A stretch of DNA of 47,931 nt, from the NCBI RefSeq assembly GCF_014042345.1, contig NZ_JACEZT010000025.1, forward strand, positions 1-47,931. Direction: 5' to 3'. Shown here one piece after another: positions 16,571 through 25,313 of the stretch (position 1 is its first letter; every line of letters starts with the position of its first letter). The notes beneath the pieces were generated by a model, which searched no databases, was not told the origin of the DNA, and saw only the letters and a list, made by a program, of their open reading frames with translations. The position numbers were made by a program, and so were the translations under genes. This DNA comes from Rugamonas brunnea. Its GTDB lineage: Bacteria; Pseudomonadota; Gammaproteobacteria; Burkholderiales; Burkholderiaceae_D.

Positions 16571-18124
16571 ATGTCCGATTATTTGCTCGAAATGAAGGGC
16601 ATCGTCAAGCAATTTGGCGGCGTCCGCGCGCTCAACGGGATCGACATCAAGGTCAAGCCCGGCGAGTGCATCGGCTTGTGCGGCGAGAACGGCGCCGGCA
16701 AGTCGACCCTGATGAAAGTGCTGTCCGGCGTCTACCCGCACGGCAGCTGGGACGGCGAGATCCTGTGGCGCGGCCAGCCGCTGCGCGCGCAGTCGATCCG
16801 CGACACCGAGGCGGCCGGCATCGTCATCATCCACCAGGAACTGATGCTGGTGCCGCAGTTGTCGGTGGCCGAGAACATCTTCATGGGCCGCGAACTGACG
16901 CTGCCGGGCGGCCGCATGGATTATCCGGCCATGTACCGCCGCGCCGACGAACTGCTGCGCGAATTGAAGATCCCCGATATGAACGTGGCGCTGCCGGTGA
17001 TGCAGTACGGCGGCGGCCACCAGCAACTGGTGGAGATCGCCAAGGCGCTCAACAAGGACGCCAGACTGCTGATCCTGGACGAGCCATCGTCGTCGCTCAC
17101 CGCGTCCGAGATCGCCGTGCTGCTGGAACTGATCGCCGCGCTCAAGGCCAAAGGCGTGACCTGTATCTACATCTCGCACAAGCTCGACGAGGTGGCGGCC
17201 ATCTGCGACACCATCGTCGTCATCCGCGATGGCCAGCACATCGCCACCACGCCGATGCGCGACATGAACGTCGAACGCATCATCGCCCAGATGGTCGGGC
17301 GCGAGATGAGCCAGATGTATCCGCCCGCGCGCCACACGCCGGGCGAATTGCTGTTCGAGGCGCGCCACGTGACCTGCTACGACGTGGACAATCCGCGCCG
17401 CAAGCGTGTGGACGACGTGTCGTTTTCGCTGCGCCGTGGCGAGATCCTCGGCGTGGCAGGGTTGGTGGGCGCCGGCCGCACCGAGCTGGTGTCGGCGCTG
17501 TTCGGCGCCTATCCAGGGCGCTGCGAGGCGCAGGTGTGGCTGGACGGCCAGCAGATCGACACCAGCACGCCGATGAAGGCGATTCGCGCCGGCCTGGCGC
17601 TGGTGCCGGAGGACCGCAAGCAGCACGGCATCGTGGCCGATCTCGACGTCGGCCAGAACATCACGCTGGCGGTGCTGGGGCGCTTCGCCCGCGCCACCCG
17701 GATCGACGCCAACGCCGAGGGCGGCGTGGTGCGCGAGCAGATCACGCAACTGGCGCTGAAGACGGCCAGTCCGGCGCTGCCGATCACCAGCCTGTCGGGC
17801 GGCAACCAGCAAAAGGCCGTGCTGTCCAAGATGCTGCTGACGCGGCCCCGGGTGCTGATTCTCGACGAACCCACGCGCGGCGTCGACGTGGGCGCCAAGT
17901 ACGAAATCTACAAGCTGATGCTGGAACTGGCGGCGCAGGGGGTGGCCATCATCATGGTGTCGTCCGAGCTGGCTGAGGTGCTGGGCGTGTCGGACCGGGT
18001 GCTGGTGATGGGAGAGGGCCGCCTGCGGGGCGACTTCGTCAACCAGGGCTTGACGCAGGAAATGGTGCTGGCCGCCGCGCTGGACCAGGCGGCCGGCAAC
18101 GACGAAACGGAAACGAAGGCATGA
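16571..18124 (+). CDS. xylG: D-xylose ABC transporter, ATP-binding protein
   Basis: A 517-residue double ATPase of the sugar importer family. The first domain has Walker A CGENGAGKST, signature QYGGGHQQLVEIAKAL and Walker B LLILDEPSSSL. The second has a weak Walker A (GLVGAGRTE), signature LSGGNQQKAVLSKML and Walker B VLILDEPTRGVD. This one-good, one-degenerate pairing is normal for RbsA/XylG. The start at 16571 has GAGAG upstream; the frame is open earlier but lacks a start of quality. Its stop overlaps the xylH start by four bases (ATGA). Confidence 0.94.
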   Translation: MSDYLLEMKGIVKQFGGVRALNGIDIKVKPGECIGLCGENGAGKSTLMKVLSGVYPHGSWDGEILWRGQPLRAQSIRDTEAAGIVIIHQELMLVPQLSVAENIFMGRELTLPGGRMDYPAMYRRADELLRELKIPDMNVALPVMQYGGGHQQLVEIAKALNKDARLLILDEPSSSLTASEIAVLLELIAALKAKGVTCIYISHKLDEVAAICDTIVVIRDGQHIATTPMRDMNVERIIAQMVGREMSQMYPPARHTPGELLFEARHVTCYDVDNPRRKRVDDVSFSLRRGEILGVAGLVGAGRTELVSALFGAYPGRCEAQVWLDGQQIDTSTPMKAIRAGLALVPEDRKQHGIVADLDVGQNITLAVLGRFARATRIDANAEGGVVREQITQLALKTASPALPITSLSGGNQQKAVLSKMLLTRPRVLILDEPTRGVDVGAKYEIYKLMLELAAQGVAIIMVSSELAEVLGVSDRVLVMGEGRLRGDFVNQGLTQEMVLAAALDQAAGNDETETKA

Positions 18125-19263
18125 AAAACTACAACGTCAAACAATTGTTCAGCCAGTACAAGATGCTGGCGCTGGGGATCGCCGTCGCCGTGATCTGGGC
18201 CTTTTTCTACACCAAGACGGAGGGCGGCTTCGTCTCGCCGCGCAACCTGTCCAACCTGCTGCGGCAGATGTCGGTCACCGGCATCCTGGCCTGCGGCATG
18301 GTGTTGGTGATCATCGCCGGCGAGATCGACCTGTCGGTGGGCTCGTTGCTGGGGCTGCTGGGCGGCGTGGCCGCCGTGCTCGACGTGGGCCAGCACCTGC
18401 CGCTGGCTTTGAACCTGGCGCTGGTGCTGGCCTGCGGCTTGCTGGTGGGCCTGTTCAATGGCTACCTGACGGCCTACCGGGGCATCCCGTCCTTCATCGT
18501 CGGCCTGGGCGGCATGCTGACCTACCGTGGCGTGCTGCTGGGCGTGACGGGCGGCATCACGGTGGCGCCCGTCTCGAATGGCCTGGTGCAACTGGGCCAG
18601 GCCTATCTGCCGGCATCGGCCGGCGTGTTGCTGGGCTGGGCCTTGTTCGCGCTGGCCGCCGTGCTGGCCTGGCGCCGGCGCGCCGGCCGCGCCCTGCACG
18701 GATTGGCGCAGGCGCCGCTGTGGCGCGACGCGGCCTCGGTGCTGCTGACGGGCGTGCTGCTGCTGGCCTTCATCCGCACCCTGAACGGTTATGAGGGCAT
18801 TCCGCTGCCGGTGCTGTTGCTGCTGGCGCTGCTGGGCGGCTTCACCTACATGACCACGCAGACCGTGTTCGGCCGCCGCATCTACGCCGTCGGCAGCAAT
18901 ATGGAGGCGACCCGCCTGTCGGGCATCGACGTGCGCGCCGTCAAGCTGTGGATCTTCGGCATCATGGGACTGATGTGCGCGCTGGCCGGGCTGATCAACA
19001 CCGGCCGGCTGGCCGCCGGGTCGCCGTCGGCCGGCACGTTCAGCGAGCTGGACGCCATCGCCGCTTGCTTCATCGGCGGCACCTCGATGCGCGGTGGCGC
19101 CGGCACCGTCTATGGCGCCCTGATCGGCGCCCTGGTCATGGCCAGCCTCGACAACGGCATGTCGATGCTGGACGTCGATACGTACTGGCAGATGATCGTC
19201 AAAGGCAGTATTCTCACGATCGCGGTGTGGGTCGACGTCAGCACGCGGACGGCCCGCCGCTGA
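18121..19263 (+). CDS. xylH: D-xylose ABC transporter, permease
   Basis: A 380-residue inner-membrane permease with about ten hydrophobic helices. Family signs are SPRNLSNLLRQMSVTGILACGMVLVIIAGEIDLSVGS near the N-terminus, the EAA-like region YAVGSNMEATRLSGIDVRAVKLWIFGIMGLMCALAGL, and FIGGTSMRGGAGTVYGALIGALVMASLDNGMSML. Length is close to XylH (about 390). It overlaps xylG by four bases, implying translational coupling. It moves xylose inward when XylG hydrolyses ATP. Confidence 0.93.
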   Translation: MKNYNVKQLFSQYKMLALGIAVAVIWAFFYTKTEGGFVSPRNLSNLLRQMSVTGILACGMVLVIIAGEIDLSVGSLLGLLGGVAAVLDVGQHLPLALNLALVLACGLLVGLFNGYLTAYRGIPSFIVGLGGMLTYRGVLLGVTGGITVAPVSNGLVQLGQAYLPASAGVLLGWALFALAAVLAWRRRAGRALHGLAQAPLWRDAASVLLTGVLLLAFIRTLNGYEGIPLPVLLLLALLGGFTYMTTQTVFGRRIYAVGSNMEATRLSGIDVRAVKLWIFGIMGLMCALAGLINTGRLAAGSPSAGTFSELDAIAACFIGGTSMRGGAGTVYGALIGALVMASLDNGMSMLDVDTYWQMIVKGSILTIAVWVDVSTRTARR

Positions 19264-19295
19264 CCCGCCGCCAGGCCGCCACCGGGAGAGACGCC

Positions 19296-20513
19296 ATGAA
19301 GATGCCCACCTCGCACACGATCGCGCTGCTGTTTAATGGCAACAAGATCTATGACCGCGAGATCATCGCCGGCATCGCCGCCTACCTGAACAGCACGCGC
19401 GTGTCGTGGGACTTGTACCTGGAGGAGGATTTCCGCTGTCGCCTGCCCGGCATCGAACGCTGGCGCGGCGACGGCATCATCGCCGACTTCGACGACCCGG
19501 CCGTGTGCGCGGCGCTCGAACGCACGGCGCTGCCCGTGGTGGCGGTGGGCGGCTCCTACCAGGACCCGGCCGACTATCCGGCGCGGGTGCCCTATGTGGC
19601 GACCGATAACTACAAACTGATCAAGCTGGCCTACGAGCACCTGATCGAGGCGGGCCTGAGCCGCTTCGCCTGCTTCAGCCTGCCCGAGGCGGCCGTCAAC
19701 CGCTGGGCCCAGCAGCGTGAGCAGGCGTATTGCGCGCTGATGCGGCGCGACCGCCTCGAGCCGCTCGTGTACCGCGGCGTGAGTACCAGCGCGCCGTCGT
19801 GGGACGAGGCGGTCGAGGGCCAGATCGCGTGGCTGCACAGCCTGCCCAAGCCGATTGGCATCATCGCCGTCAGCGACGCGCGGGCGCGCCAGTTGATGCA
19901 GGCCTGCATGCGGGCTGGCATCGCCGTGCCCGAGCAGGTGGCCGTGATCGGCATCGACAACGACCCGATGGCGCGCATGCTGTCGCGTATCCCGCTCAGT
20001 TCGGTGATCCAGGGCACCCACGAGATGGGCCGCACGGCCGCCCACCTGCTGCACCAGATGCTGAACGGCGCGCGGCTGGACGGCACCCGCATCCTGGTGC
20101 CACCGGCCGGCCTCAACGTGCTGGCCTCCAGCAACCACCAGCCCTGCCACCACCCGCACGTGATGCAGGCGCGCCACTTCATCCGGCAGTACGCCTGCCA
20201 GGGCATCAAGACCGGGCAGGTGGCCGATTACGTGGGCGTGTCGCGCTCCTCGCTGGAGTCGCATTTTCGCCAGGAGCTGGGACGCAGCGTGCACGACGAG
20301 ATCCTGCGCTTCAAGCTCGACGCGGCCAAGGCCATGCTGGGGCGCGAAGGGGCCAATATCGCCGACATCGCCGTCGGCTGCGGTTTCACCACAGTGCAAT
20401 ATCTGCACGCCGTGTTCAAGCGCGAACTCGGTTGCACGCCGCGCGAATATCAAGAGCGCCAGGAGCGCGCCGCCGCTGCGCCCGTCCCCAGTCCCCTGAT
20501 TCCCACCGCCTGA
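19296..20513 (+). CDS. xylR: Xylose operon regulator XylR (AraC family)
   Basis: A 405-residue activator. Residues 1-270 form a LacI/PBP-like sugar-binding domain (IALLFNGNKIYDREIIAGIAAYL, VAVIGIDNDPMA), and the last roughly 110 residues are two AraC helix-turn-helix motifs (IKTGQVADYVGVSRSSLESHFRQELGRSVHDEI and NIADIAVGCGFTTVQYLHAVFKRELGCTPREYQ). This fusion of a periplasmic-type sugar sensor to AraC is the XylR signature. GGGAGAG precedes the ATG. It sits inside the operon it presumably activates, which gives positive feedback. A short disordered tail follows the DNA-binding part. Confidence 0.92.
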   Translation: MKMPTSHTIALLFNGNKIYDREIIAGIAAYLNSTRVSWDLYLEEDFRCRLPGIERWRGDGIIADFDDPAVCAALERTALPVVAVGGSYQDPADYPARVPYVATDNYKLIKLAYEHLIEAGLSRFACFSLPEAAVNRWAQQREQAYCALMRRDRLEPLVYRGVSTSAPSWDEAVEGQIAWLHSLPKPIGIIAVSDARARQLMQACMRAGIAVPEQVAVIGIDNDPMARMLSRIPLSSVIQGTHEMGRTAAHLLHQMLNGARLDGTRILVPPAGLNVLASSNHQPCHHPHVMQARHFIRQYACQGIKTGQVADYVGVSRSSLESHFRQELGRSVHDEILRFKLDAAKAMLGREGANIADIAVGCGFTTVQYLHAVFKRELGCTPREYQERQERAAAAPVPSPLIPTA

Positions 20514-20522
20514 AGAGCGCCC

Positions 20523-21533
20523 ATGACGATCCCTCCCGACCTGTACACCCTGCGCAACGCGGCCGGCATGCGTGTGACCATCAGCGCGCTGGGCGGCACC
20601 CTGCGCAGCTGGCATGCGCCGGACCGCTACGGCAGGCTGGCCGATGTATTGCTGGGCTTCCCGGATGAGCACGGATACGTAGCCAACAAGCCGTATTTCG
20701 GCGCGCTGCTGGGGCGCTGCGCCAACCGCATCGCCGGCGCCGCCTTCACGCTCGACGGCAAGCGTTACCAGCTTGAGCGCAACGACGGCGCCCACCATTT
20801 GCACGGCGGCCACGTGGGGCTGCACCTGGTCCATTGGCAGGCCGAACCGGACGATGGCGGCCTGCTGCTGCGCCACCTGTCGCCGGACGGCGCGGGCGGC
20901 TATCCGGGCAACCTCGACCTGCAGGTGCGCTACCGTCTCGATGACGACGGCAGCCTGTCCATCGCCTACACGGCCAGCACGGACGCGCCGACGCCGGTCA
21001 GCCTGAGTTCGCACGGCTATTTCAACTTAAATGGCGGCGTGGCGGGCATCGGCGACCATTTGCTGCGCATCGCCGCCGACCACTATCTGCCGGTCGATCA
21101 GGAACTGATACCGCTGGGCCAGCCGGCGCCGGTGGCCGGCAGCGCCTTCGACTTCCGCCACGCGGCGCCCATCGGTGCGCGGCTGGACTGGCCGGAGCCG
21201 CAACTGGCGCCATACCACGGCTTCGACCATTGCTATTGCCTGGGCCCGGCCGGCGCGCTGCGCGAGGTGGCTTGGGTGGTGGACCCTGCGTCGGGCCGCG
21301 AATTAACGGTCAGCACCACCGAGGCGGGGCTGCAGTTCTACAGCGGCAATTTCCTTGCCGGGGTGCCGGGCAAGGCGGGGCGGCCCTACCGCATCCACGA
21401 CGGCTTCTGCCTGGAGGCCCAGGCCTATCCGAACCAGATCAACGGCCCGGCCATGGCGGCCGTGGTGCTGCGGCCGGGGCAGTTGTACCGCCAGACGACG
21501 GTGTACCGGATCGGCGTGCAGGCGGGAGGCTGA
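20523..21533 (+). CDS. galM: Aldose 1-epimerase
   Basis: A 336-residue mutarotase that interconverts alpha and beta anomers of aldoses. The catalytic His and Glu regions are visible: NRIAGAAFTLDGKRYQL, HHLHGGHVGLH, LSSHGYFNLNG (His acid) and FCLEAQAYPNQIN (Glu base). It begins nine bases after xylR and ends the operon, 13 bases before a convergent gene. It probably supplies the beta-pyranose form to the dehydrogenase, so the sugar may be a pentose here and not galactose. No signal peptide. Confidence 0.88.
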   Translation: MTIPPDLYTLRNAAGMRVTISALGGTLRSWHAPDRYGRLADVLLGFPDEHGYVANKPYFGALLGRCANRIAGAAFTLDGKRYQLERNDGAHHLHGGHVGLHLVHWQAEPDDGGLLLRHLSPDGAGGYPGNLDLQVRYRLDDDGSLSIAYTASTDAPTPVSLSSHGYFNLNGGVAGIGDHLLRIAADHYLPVDQELIPLGQPAPVAGSAFDFRHAAPIGARLDWPEPQLAPYHGFDHCYCLGPAGALREVAWVVDPASGRELTVSTTEAGLQFYSGNFLAGVPGKAGRPYRIHDGFCLEAQAYPNQINGPAMAAVVLRPGQLYRQTTVYRIGVQAGG

Positions 21534-21546
21534 ACACGCGAACGGA

Positions 21547-22344
21547 TCAGCCCGCCGCCTTGACGATCATGGCCACTGCCACGGCGGCCGACAGCAGCGC
21601 GAATCCGCGTTGCAGCACCGGGCCGGCTAAGCGCGCGGCCAAGGCGCGGCCGCCCAGCATGCCGACCACGGCGCCGGCCGAGAAGGGCAGGGCGACAGCC
21701 CATTGCAGGTGGCCAGCCACGGCGCTGGCGGTCACGCCCGAGATCGACACGAGCGCGATCACGGCCAGTGAGGTCGCCACCACCGACTGCATGCGCAAGT
21801 CCGTGTAGCGCTGCAGCGCCGGCACCATCACGAAGCCACCGCCCACGCCCAGCAGGCCGGACAAGGTACCGGCCACCATGCCTGTCATCGTCAGTGCGCG
21901 GGCGCATGGCGCGGTCCAGATCAGGCGGCCGCGCATGGCGTCCGTCTGGCACGAGGGCGGGAGCGTATGGTGTTCGGGCGACGCGGCGGAAGGCAGCGTG
22001 CGGCGGTAGCCGCGCCACGCCACGTACAGCAGGATCAGCGCGAACGCGATGCTGAGCGGACGGTTCGGGCTGCGCTGCGCCAGCCACAGGCCGGCCGGGG
22101 CGCACACGATGCCGGCGCCGGCCATCAGCGTGGCGGCGCGGTAGCGCACGGTGCCCGCCTTCAGTCCCAGCACCGCGCCCAGCGCGGCGGCAAGGCCCAC
22201 GGCCAGCAGGCCTACCGGGCCGGCTTGCGCCATGCTCAGGTGGGCGCCGAACACCAGCGCCGGCACGGCCAGGATGCCGCCGCCGGCGCCCGTCAGCGCC
22301 AGGATGATGCCGATGCCCAGGCCCAGCAGCAAGGTGGTCAGCAT
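21547..22344 (-). CDS. TauE/SafE-family anion exporter
   Basis: A 265-residue membrane protein with about eight hydrophobic segments in two halves, each opening with the TauE pattern (LGIGIILALTGAGGGILAVPALV and GMVAGTLSGLLGVGGGFVMVPALQ). The family exports sulfite, sulfoacetate or similar small anions. It is last in the sulfide module; it would remove sulfite or thiosulfate made by the two enzymes upstream, which is an inference from context. Start at 22344 follows GGGAGG; the frame continues to 22428 but with no better start. Gap to the preceding gene is 112 bases. Confidence 0.85.
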   Translation of the reverse strand: MLTTLLLGLGIGIILALTGAGGGILAVPALVFGAHLSMAQAGPVGLLAVGLAAALGAVLGLKAGTVRYRAATLMAGAGIVCAPAGLWLAQRSPNRPLSIAFALILLYVAWRGYRRTLPSAASPEHHTLPPSCQTDAMRGRLIWTAPCARALTMTGMVAGTLSGLLGVGGGFVMVPALQRYTDLRMQSVVATSLAVIALVSISGVTASAVAGHLQWAVALPFSAGAVVGMLGGRALAARLAGPVLQRGFALLSAAVAVAMIVKAAG

Positions 22345-22456
22345 GGGGCCTCCCAGCGTCCACGGCGGGCAGGGGCGTGCGCGCGGGCGGCGCGGCGCGC
22401 CGCGATGCCTGCGGTACGGTTGCCGCAACCAGTCAGGTATTGCAGGAGGTGCGCGC

Positions 22457-24127
22457 TCATCGGTCGGTCAACTCCGGCGTGGCCAGCCACTCGCGTCCCT
22501 TGAGCATGCCTTTCCAGTACAGCGGCGGCATGATCCGTTCCTTGAGCAGCCATGCCAGACGCGACGGACGGGTGCCGTCGATCAGCCAGCGCGGGAAGCT
22601 CGGCGCCACCTTGCCGCCATAGGTGAACTCGGCCAGCACGATCTTGCCCCGCTCCACCGTCAGCGGGCAGGAGCCGTAGCCGTCATACTGGGCCACGCCG
22701 TTTTCCTTGCCCATCGCATTGAGCAGGTTGTGCGCCACCACCGGCGCCTGCTTGCGGGCGGCGGCGGCCGTCTTGGCGTTGGTGGTGTTGGCCGCGTCGC
22801 CCAGGCCGTAGACATTGGGGTAGCGCTTGTGGCGCAGCGTGCCGGGATCGACTTCGACCCAGCCGGCCGCGTCGGCCAGCGGGCTCACGCGCACGAAATC
22901 GGGCGCGATCTGCGGCGGCACGGCGTGCAGCATGTCGAACTCGCGCGTGATGACTTCCTTGCTGCCGTCGGCGCGCACGCGGGTGAACGTGGCGCGCTTG
23001 GCCGGCCCGTCCACGGCCGTCAGCGTTTCGCCCAGGCGCAGGTGGATGTCGTACTGCTGCACGTATTCCATCAGGGCCGGCACGTAGTCGGCCACGCCGA
23101 ACAGGGCCGCGCCGGCGCTGCAGAAGTTGATGTCGATGTTGTTCAGACGGCCCTCGCGGCGCCAGTAGTCGGCCGCCAGGTACATCGCCTTCTGCGGCGC
23201 CCCGGCGCACTTGATCGGCATGGGCGGCTGGGTGAACAGGGCGCGGCCGCCGCGCAGCAACTGGATCTGCTGCCAGGTGTAGGGCGCCAGGTGGTACAGG
23301 TAATTGGACGTGACGCCGTTGCGGCCCAGCGTGTCGGCCAGGCCGTCCACGCCCGCCCAGTTCAGCTTCAGGCCGGGGCACACCACCAGGTGCTGGTAGC
23401 GCACCACGCGGCAACCGTCCAGGATCACCGCGTTGCGCTCCGGTTCGAACGCGGCCACGGCAGCCTTGATCCAGTGCACGCCGCGCGGAATGGTGGAGGC
23501 CATGGTGCGGGCCGTGGAGGCGGCGTCGAACACGCCGGCGCCCACCAGGGTCCAGCCGGGCTGGTAGTAATGGACGTCGGCCGGGTCGATAATGGCCACG
23601 TCCAGATCGGGCGCGCGCGCCAGCAGGCTGGCGGCCGTGGCGATGCCGGCCGCGCCGCCGCCGATGATGACCACGGCGTGTTCCGCTTCCGCCACCTCGA
23701 CCGGGGTGCGGCCATGGTTGGCGATGCGGCGCACCACGCCTTTCAGGTCATAGCCGGCGGCTGCGGCGGCAGCCAGCAACTGGGGCAGCGGCTGGCTGGC
23801 CGATTGCGACAGCGCCCACATGGTGGTCGAGCGCATGCCCGTGCGGCAGTAGGCCAGCACCGGCTTGGGCACGCTGGCCAGCAACTGGCCGAAGGCGATG
23901 CCCTGTTCGTCGCTCACCTTGCCCGATTCGGCCGGCAGGTAATGGGCTTCGATGCCATGCTCGCGCGCGGCCTGGGCGATCTGGGCGAACACGGGCTGGT
24001 CGCCCGCCTCGCCATCGGGGCGGTTGCAGATGATGGTGCGGAAGCCTTCGCGCGCCAGTTGCGCCACGTCGGCGGGCTGGATCTGGGGCGCGACGGCAAG
24101 GCCGGGCGCCAACTGTTGTTTGGTCAT
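22457..24127 (-). CDS. DUF442 domain fused to sulfide:quinone reductase-like flavoprotein
   Basis: A 556-residue two-domain protein. Residues 1-110 are a DUF442 (TIGR01244-like) phosphatase-fold domain with the Cys loop YCRTGMRST, which in this family handles sulfane sulfur. From about 148 a FAD-dependent reductase follows, with the dinucleotide motif IIGGGAAGIATA, the cysteines in LVVCPGLKL and IKCAGAPQKAMYL, and the second FAD motif PNVYGLGDAANTTNAKTAAAARKQAP. The IKCAGAPQK sequence is characteristic of mitochondrial-type sulfide:quinone reductase, which oxidises sulfide to persulfide and reduces quinone. GGAG precedes the ATG. It is the middle gene of the module, 37 bases after the dioxygenase. 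Confidence 0.88.
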   Translation of the reverse strand: MTKQQLAPGLAVAPQIQPADVAQLAREGFRTIICNRPDGEAGDQPVFAQIAQAAREHGIEAHYLPAESGKVSDEQGIAFGQLLASVPKPVLAYCRTGMRSTTMWALSQSASQPLPQLLAAAAAAGYDLKGVVRRIANHGRTPVEVAEAEHAVVIIGGGAAGIATAASLLARAPDLDVAIIDPADVHYYQPGWTLVGAGVFDAASTARTMASTIPRGVHWIKAAVAAFEPERNAVILDGCRVVRYQHLVVCPGLKLNWAGVDGLADTLGRNGVTSNYLYHLAPYTWQQIQLLRGGRALFTQPPMPIKCAGAPQKAMYLAADYWRREGRLNNIDINFCSAGAALFGVADYVPALMEYVQQYDIHLRLGETLTAVDGPAKRATFTRVRADGSKEVITREFDMLHAVPPQIAPDFVRVSPLADAAGWVEVDPGTLRHKRYPNVYGLGDAANTTNAKTAAAARKQAPVVAHNLLNAMGKENGVAQYDGYGSCPLTVERGKIVLAEFTYGGKVAPSFPRWLIDGTRPSRLAWLLKERIMPPLYWKGMLKGREWLATPELTDR

Positions 24128-24164
24128 GGGGTTGTCTCCGTGCTGTACTTGGCCTTGACGCGCA

Positions 24165-25049
24165 TCACAGCGCGTTCAGGGGAATCTTCAGGTAGCGCAT
24201 GCCGTTGTCTTCCGGCTCGGGGAAGTGGCCGGCCCGCATGTTGACCTGCACCGACGGCAGCAGCAGCGCCGGCATGTCCAGCGTGGCGTCGCGCGCGCTG
24301 CGCATGGCGACGAATTCGTCCTCGCTGATGCCGTTGCGCACGTGGATGTTCAGTTCGCGCTGGTCGGCCACGGTGCTGATGAACTGCACTTCACGGCCGC
24401 CCGGCTTGTAGTCGTGGCACATGTAGAGCAGGGTGTCGGCCGGCATGCTGAGCACGCGGTTGATCGAGTGGTACAGGGTGCGCGCGTCGCCGCCGGGGAA
24501 GTCGCAACGGGCCGTGCCATAGTCGGGCATGAACAGCGTGTCGCCCACGAACACGCCGGTCTGGCGGCCGTCCGTGACCACGTAGCTCATGCAGGCCGGC
24601 GTGTGGCCGGGCGTGTGCAGGGCGCGGCATTGCAGGCCGCCCACGTCGAACGTGTCGCCATCCGCGAACAGGTGGTCGAACTGGCTGCCGTCGCGGCGCA
24701 TGTCGCTGCCCGCGTTGAACAGTTTGCCGAACACTTGCTGCACCGTCGTCACTTGCTTGCCGATGCCGATCTGGCCGCCCAGTTGCTGCTGCAGGTAGGG
24801 CGCGGCCGACAGGTGGTCGGCGTGCACGTGGGTCTCCAGTATCCATTGCACGGTTGCGCCCAGTTCGCGCACGCGTTCGATCAGGCGGTCGGCCGAGTGG
24901 GTCGAGGTGCGCCCGGACTTATGGTCATAATCGAGCACGCTGTCGACCAGCGCGCATTGCTTGCTGGCGCTGTCGAGCAGCAGGTAGCTGACAGTCGAGG
25001 TGGCGGGGTCGAAAAAGCCTTCGACTTGCAACTGGGCGGTGGTGGACAT
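24165..25049 (-). CDS. MBL-fold persulfide dioxygenase
   Basis: A 294-residue metallo-beta-lactamase-fold enzyme. The metal-binding motif THVHADHLSA, then HTPGHTPACMSY, VGDTLFMPDYGTARCDFPGG and MCHDYKPGGRE match ETHE1/Blh-type persulfide dioxygenases, which oxidise glutathione persulfide to sulfite with oxygen and one iron. I use the ATG at 25049, preceded by GGAG; the open frame to 25100 runs into the promoter. First gene of the minus-strand sulfide unit, read from a -24/-12 promoter 36 bases upstream. Confidence 0.9.
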   Translation of the reverse strand: MSTTAQLQVEGFFDPATSTVSYLLLDSASKQCALVDSVLDYDHKSGRTSTHSADRLIERVRELGATVQWILETHVHADHLSAAPYLQQQLGGQIGIGKQVTTVQQVFGKLFNAGSDMRRDGSQFDHLFADGDTFDVGGLQCRALHTPGHTPACMSYVVTDGRQTGVFVGDTLFMPDYGTARCDFPGGDARTLYHSINRVLSMPADTLLYMCHDYKPGGREVQFISTVADQRELNIHVRNGISEDEFVAMRSARDATLDMPALLLPSVQVNMRAGHFPEPEDNGMRYLKIPLNAL

Positions 25050-25084
25050 GGCCGGTCTCCTTGTTAAATGATACGGAACTAAGG

Positions 25085-25100
25085 GCAATTTGCATGCCAA
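25085..25100 (-). promoter_or_regulatory. Sigma-54 (-24/-12) promoter of the sulfide operon
   Basis: On the minus strand TTGGCATGCAAATTGC has the invariant GG and GC separated by exactly 10 bases and fits the consensus TGGCAC-N5-TTGC well. It places the transcript start near 25074, 25 bases before the dioxygenase ATG. The divergent gene is a sigma-54 activator with a GAFTGA loop, which supports the assignment. Confidence 0.85.
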
Positions 25101-25207
25101 GCGTTTATTTAGTGCAAGTGCGGGCGATAAGTCATTGATTCAAATCAAGGAAAACATGATGCACGATGACGGCCCGGCGCCCTGCCTGGCGCTGCCTGGA
25201 ACGTGAT

Positions 25208-25268
25208 TGGCAGTCCTTTTGGCAGTAAATGGCAGAGATTTGGCAGTGATTCGGCGGTGGCGTGGCAG
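25208..25268. repeat. Phased TGGCAG array, candidate activator site
   Basis: GGCAG (one copy GGCGG) occurs at 25209, 25221, 25231, 25242, 25253 and 25264, that is every 10-12 bp, most exactly 11, on one face of the helix. CTGCC, the near complement, occurs at 25182 and 25192. The array lies roughly 135-195 bp upstream of the sulfide operon start, where sigma-54 activators bind, and just before the activator gene itself. A GGCAC at 25284 is off phase. Binder not proven. Confidence 0.65.
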
Positions 25269-25313
25269 TGTTTGACTTTCTGTGGCACAGTAGCGTCATT
25301 GCCAGGAGTTGCC

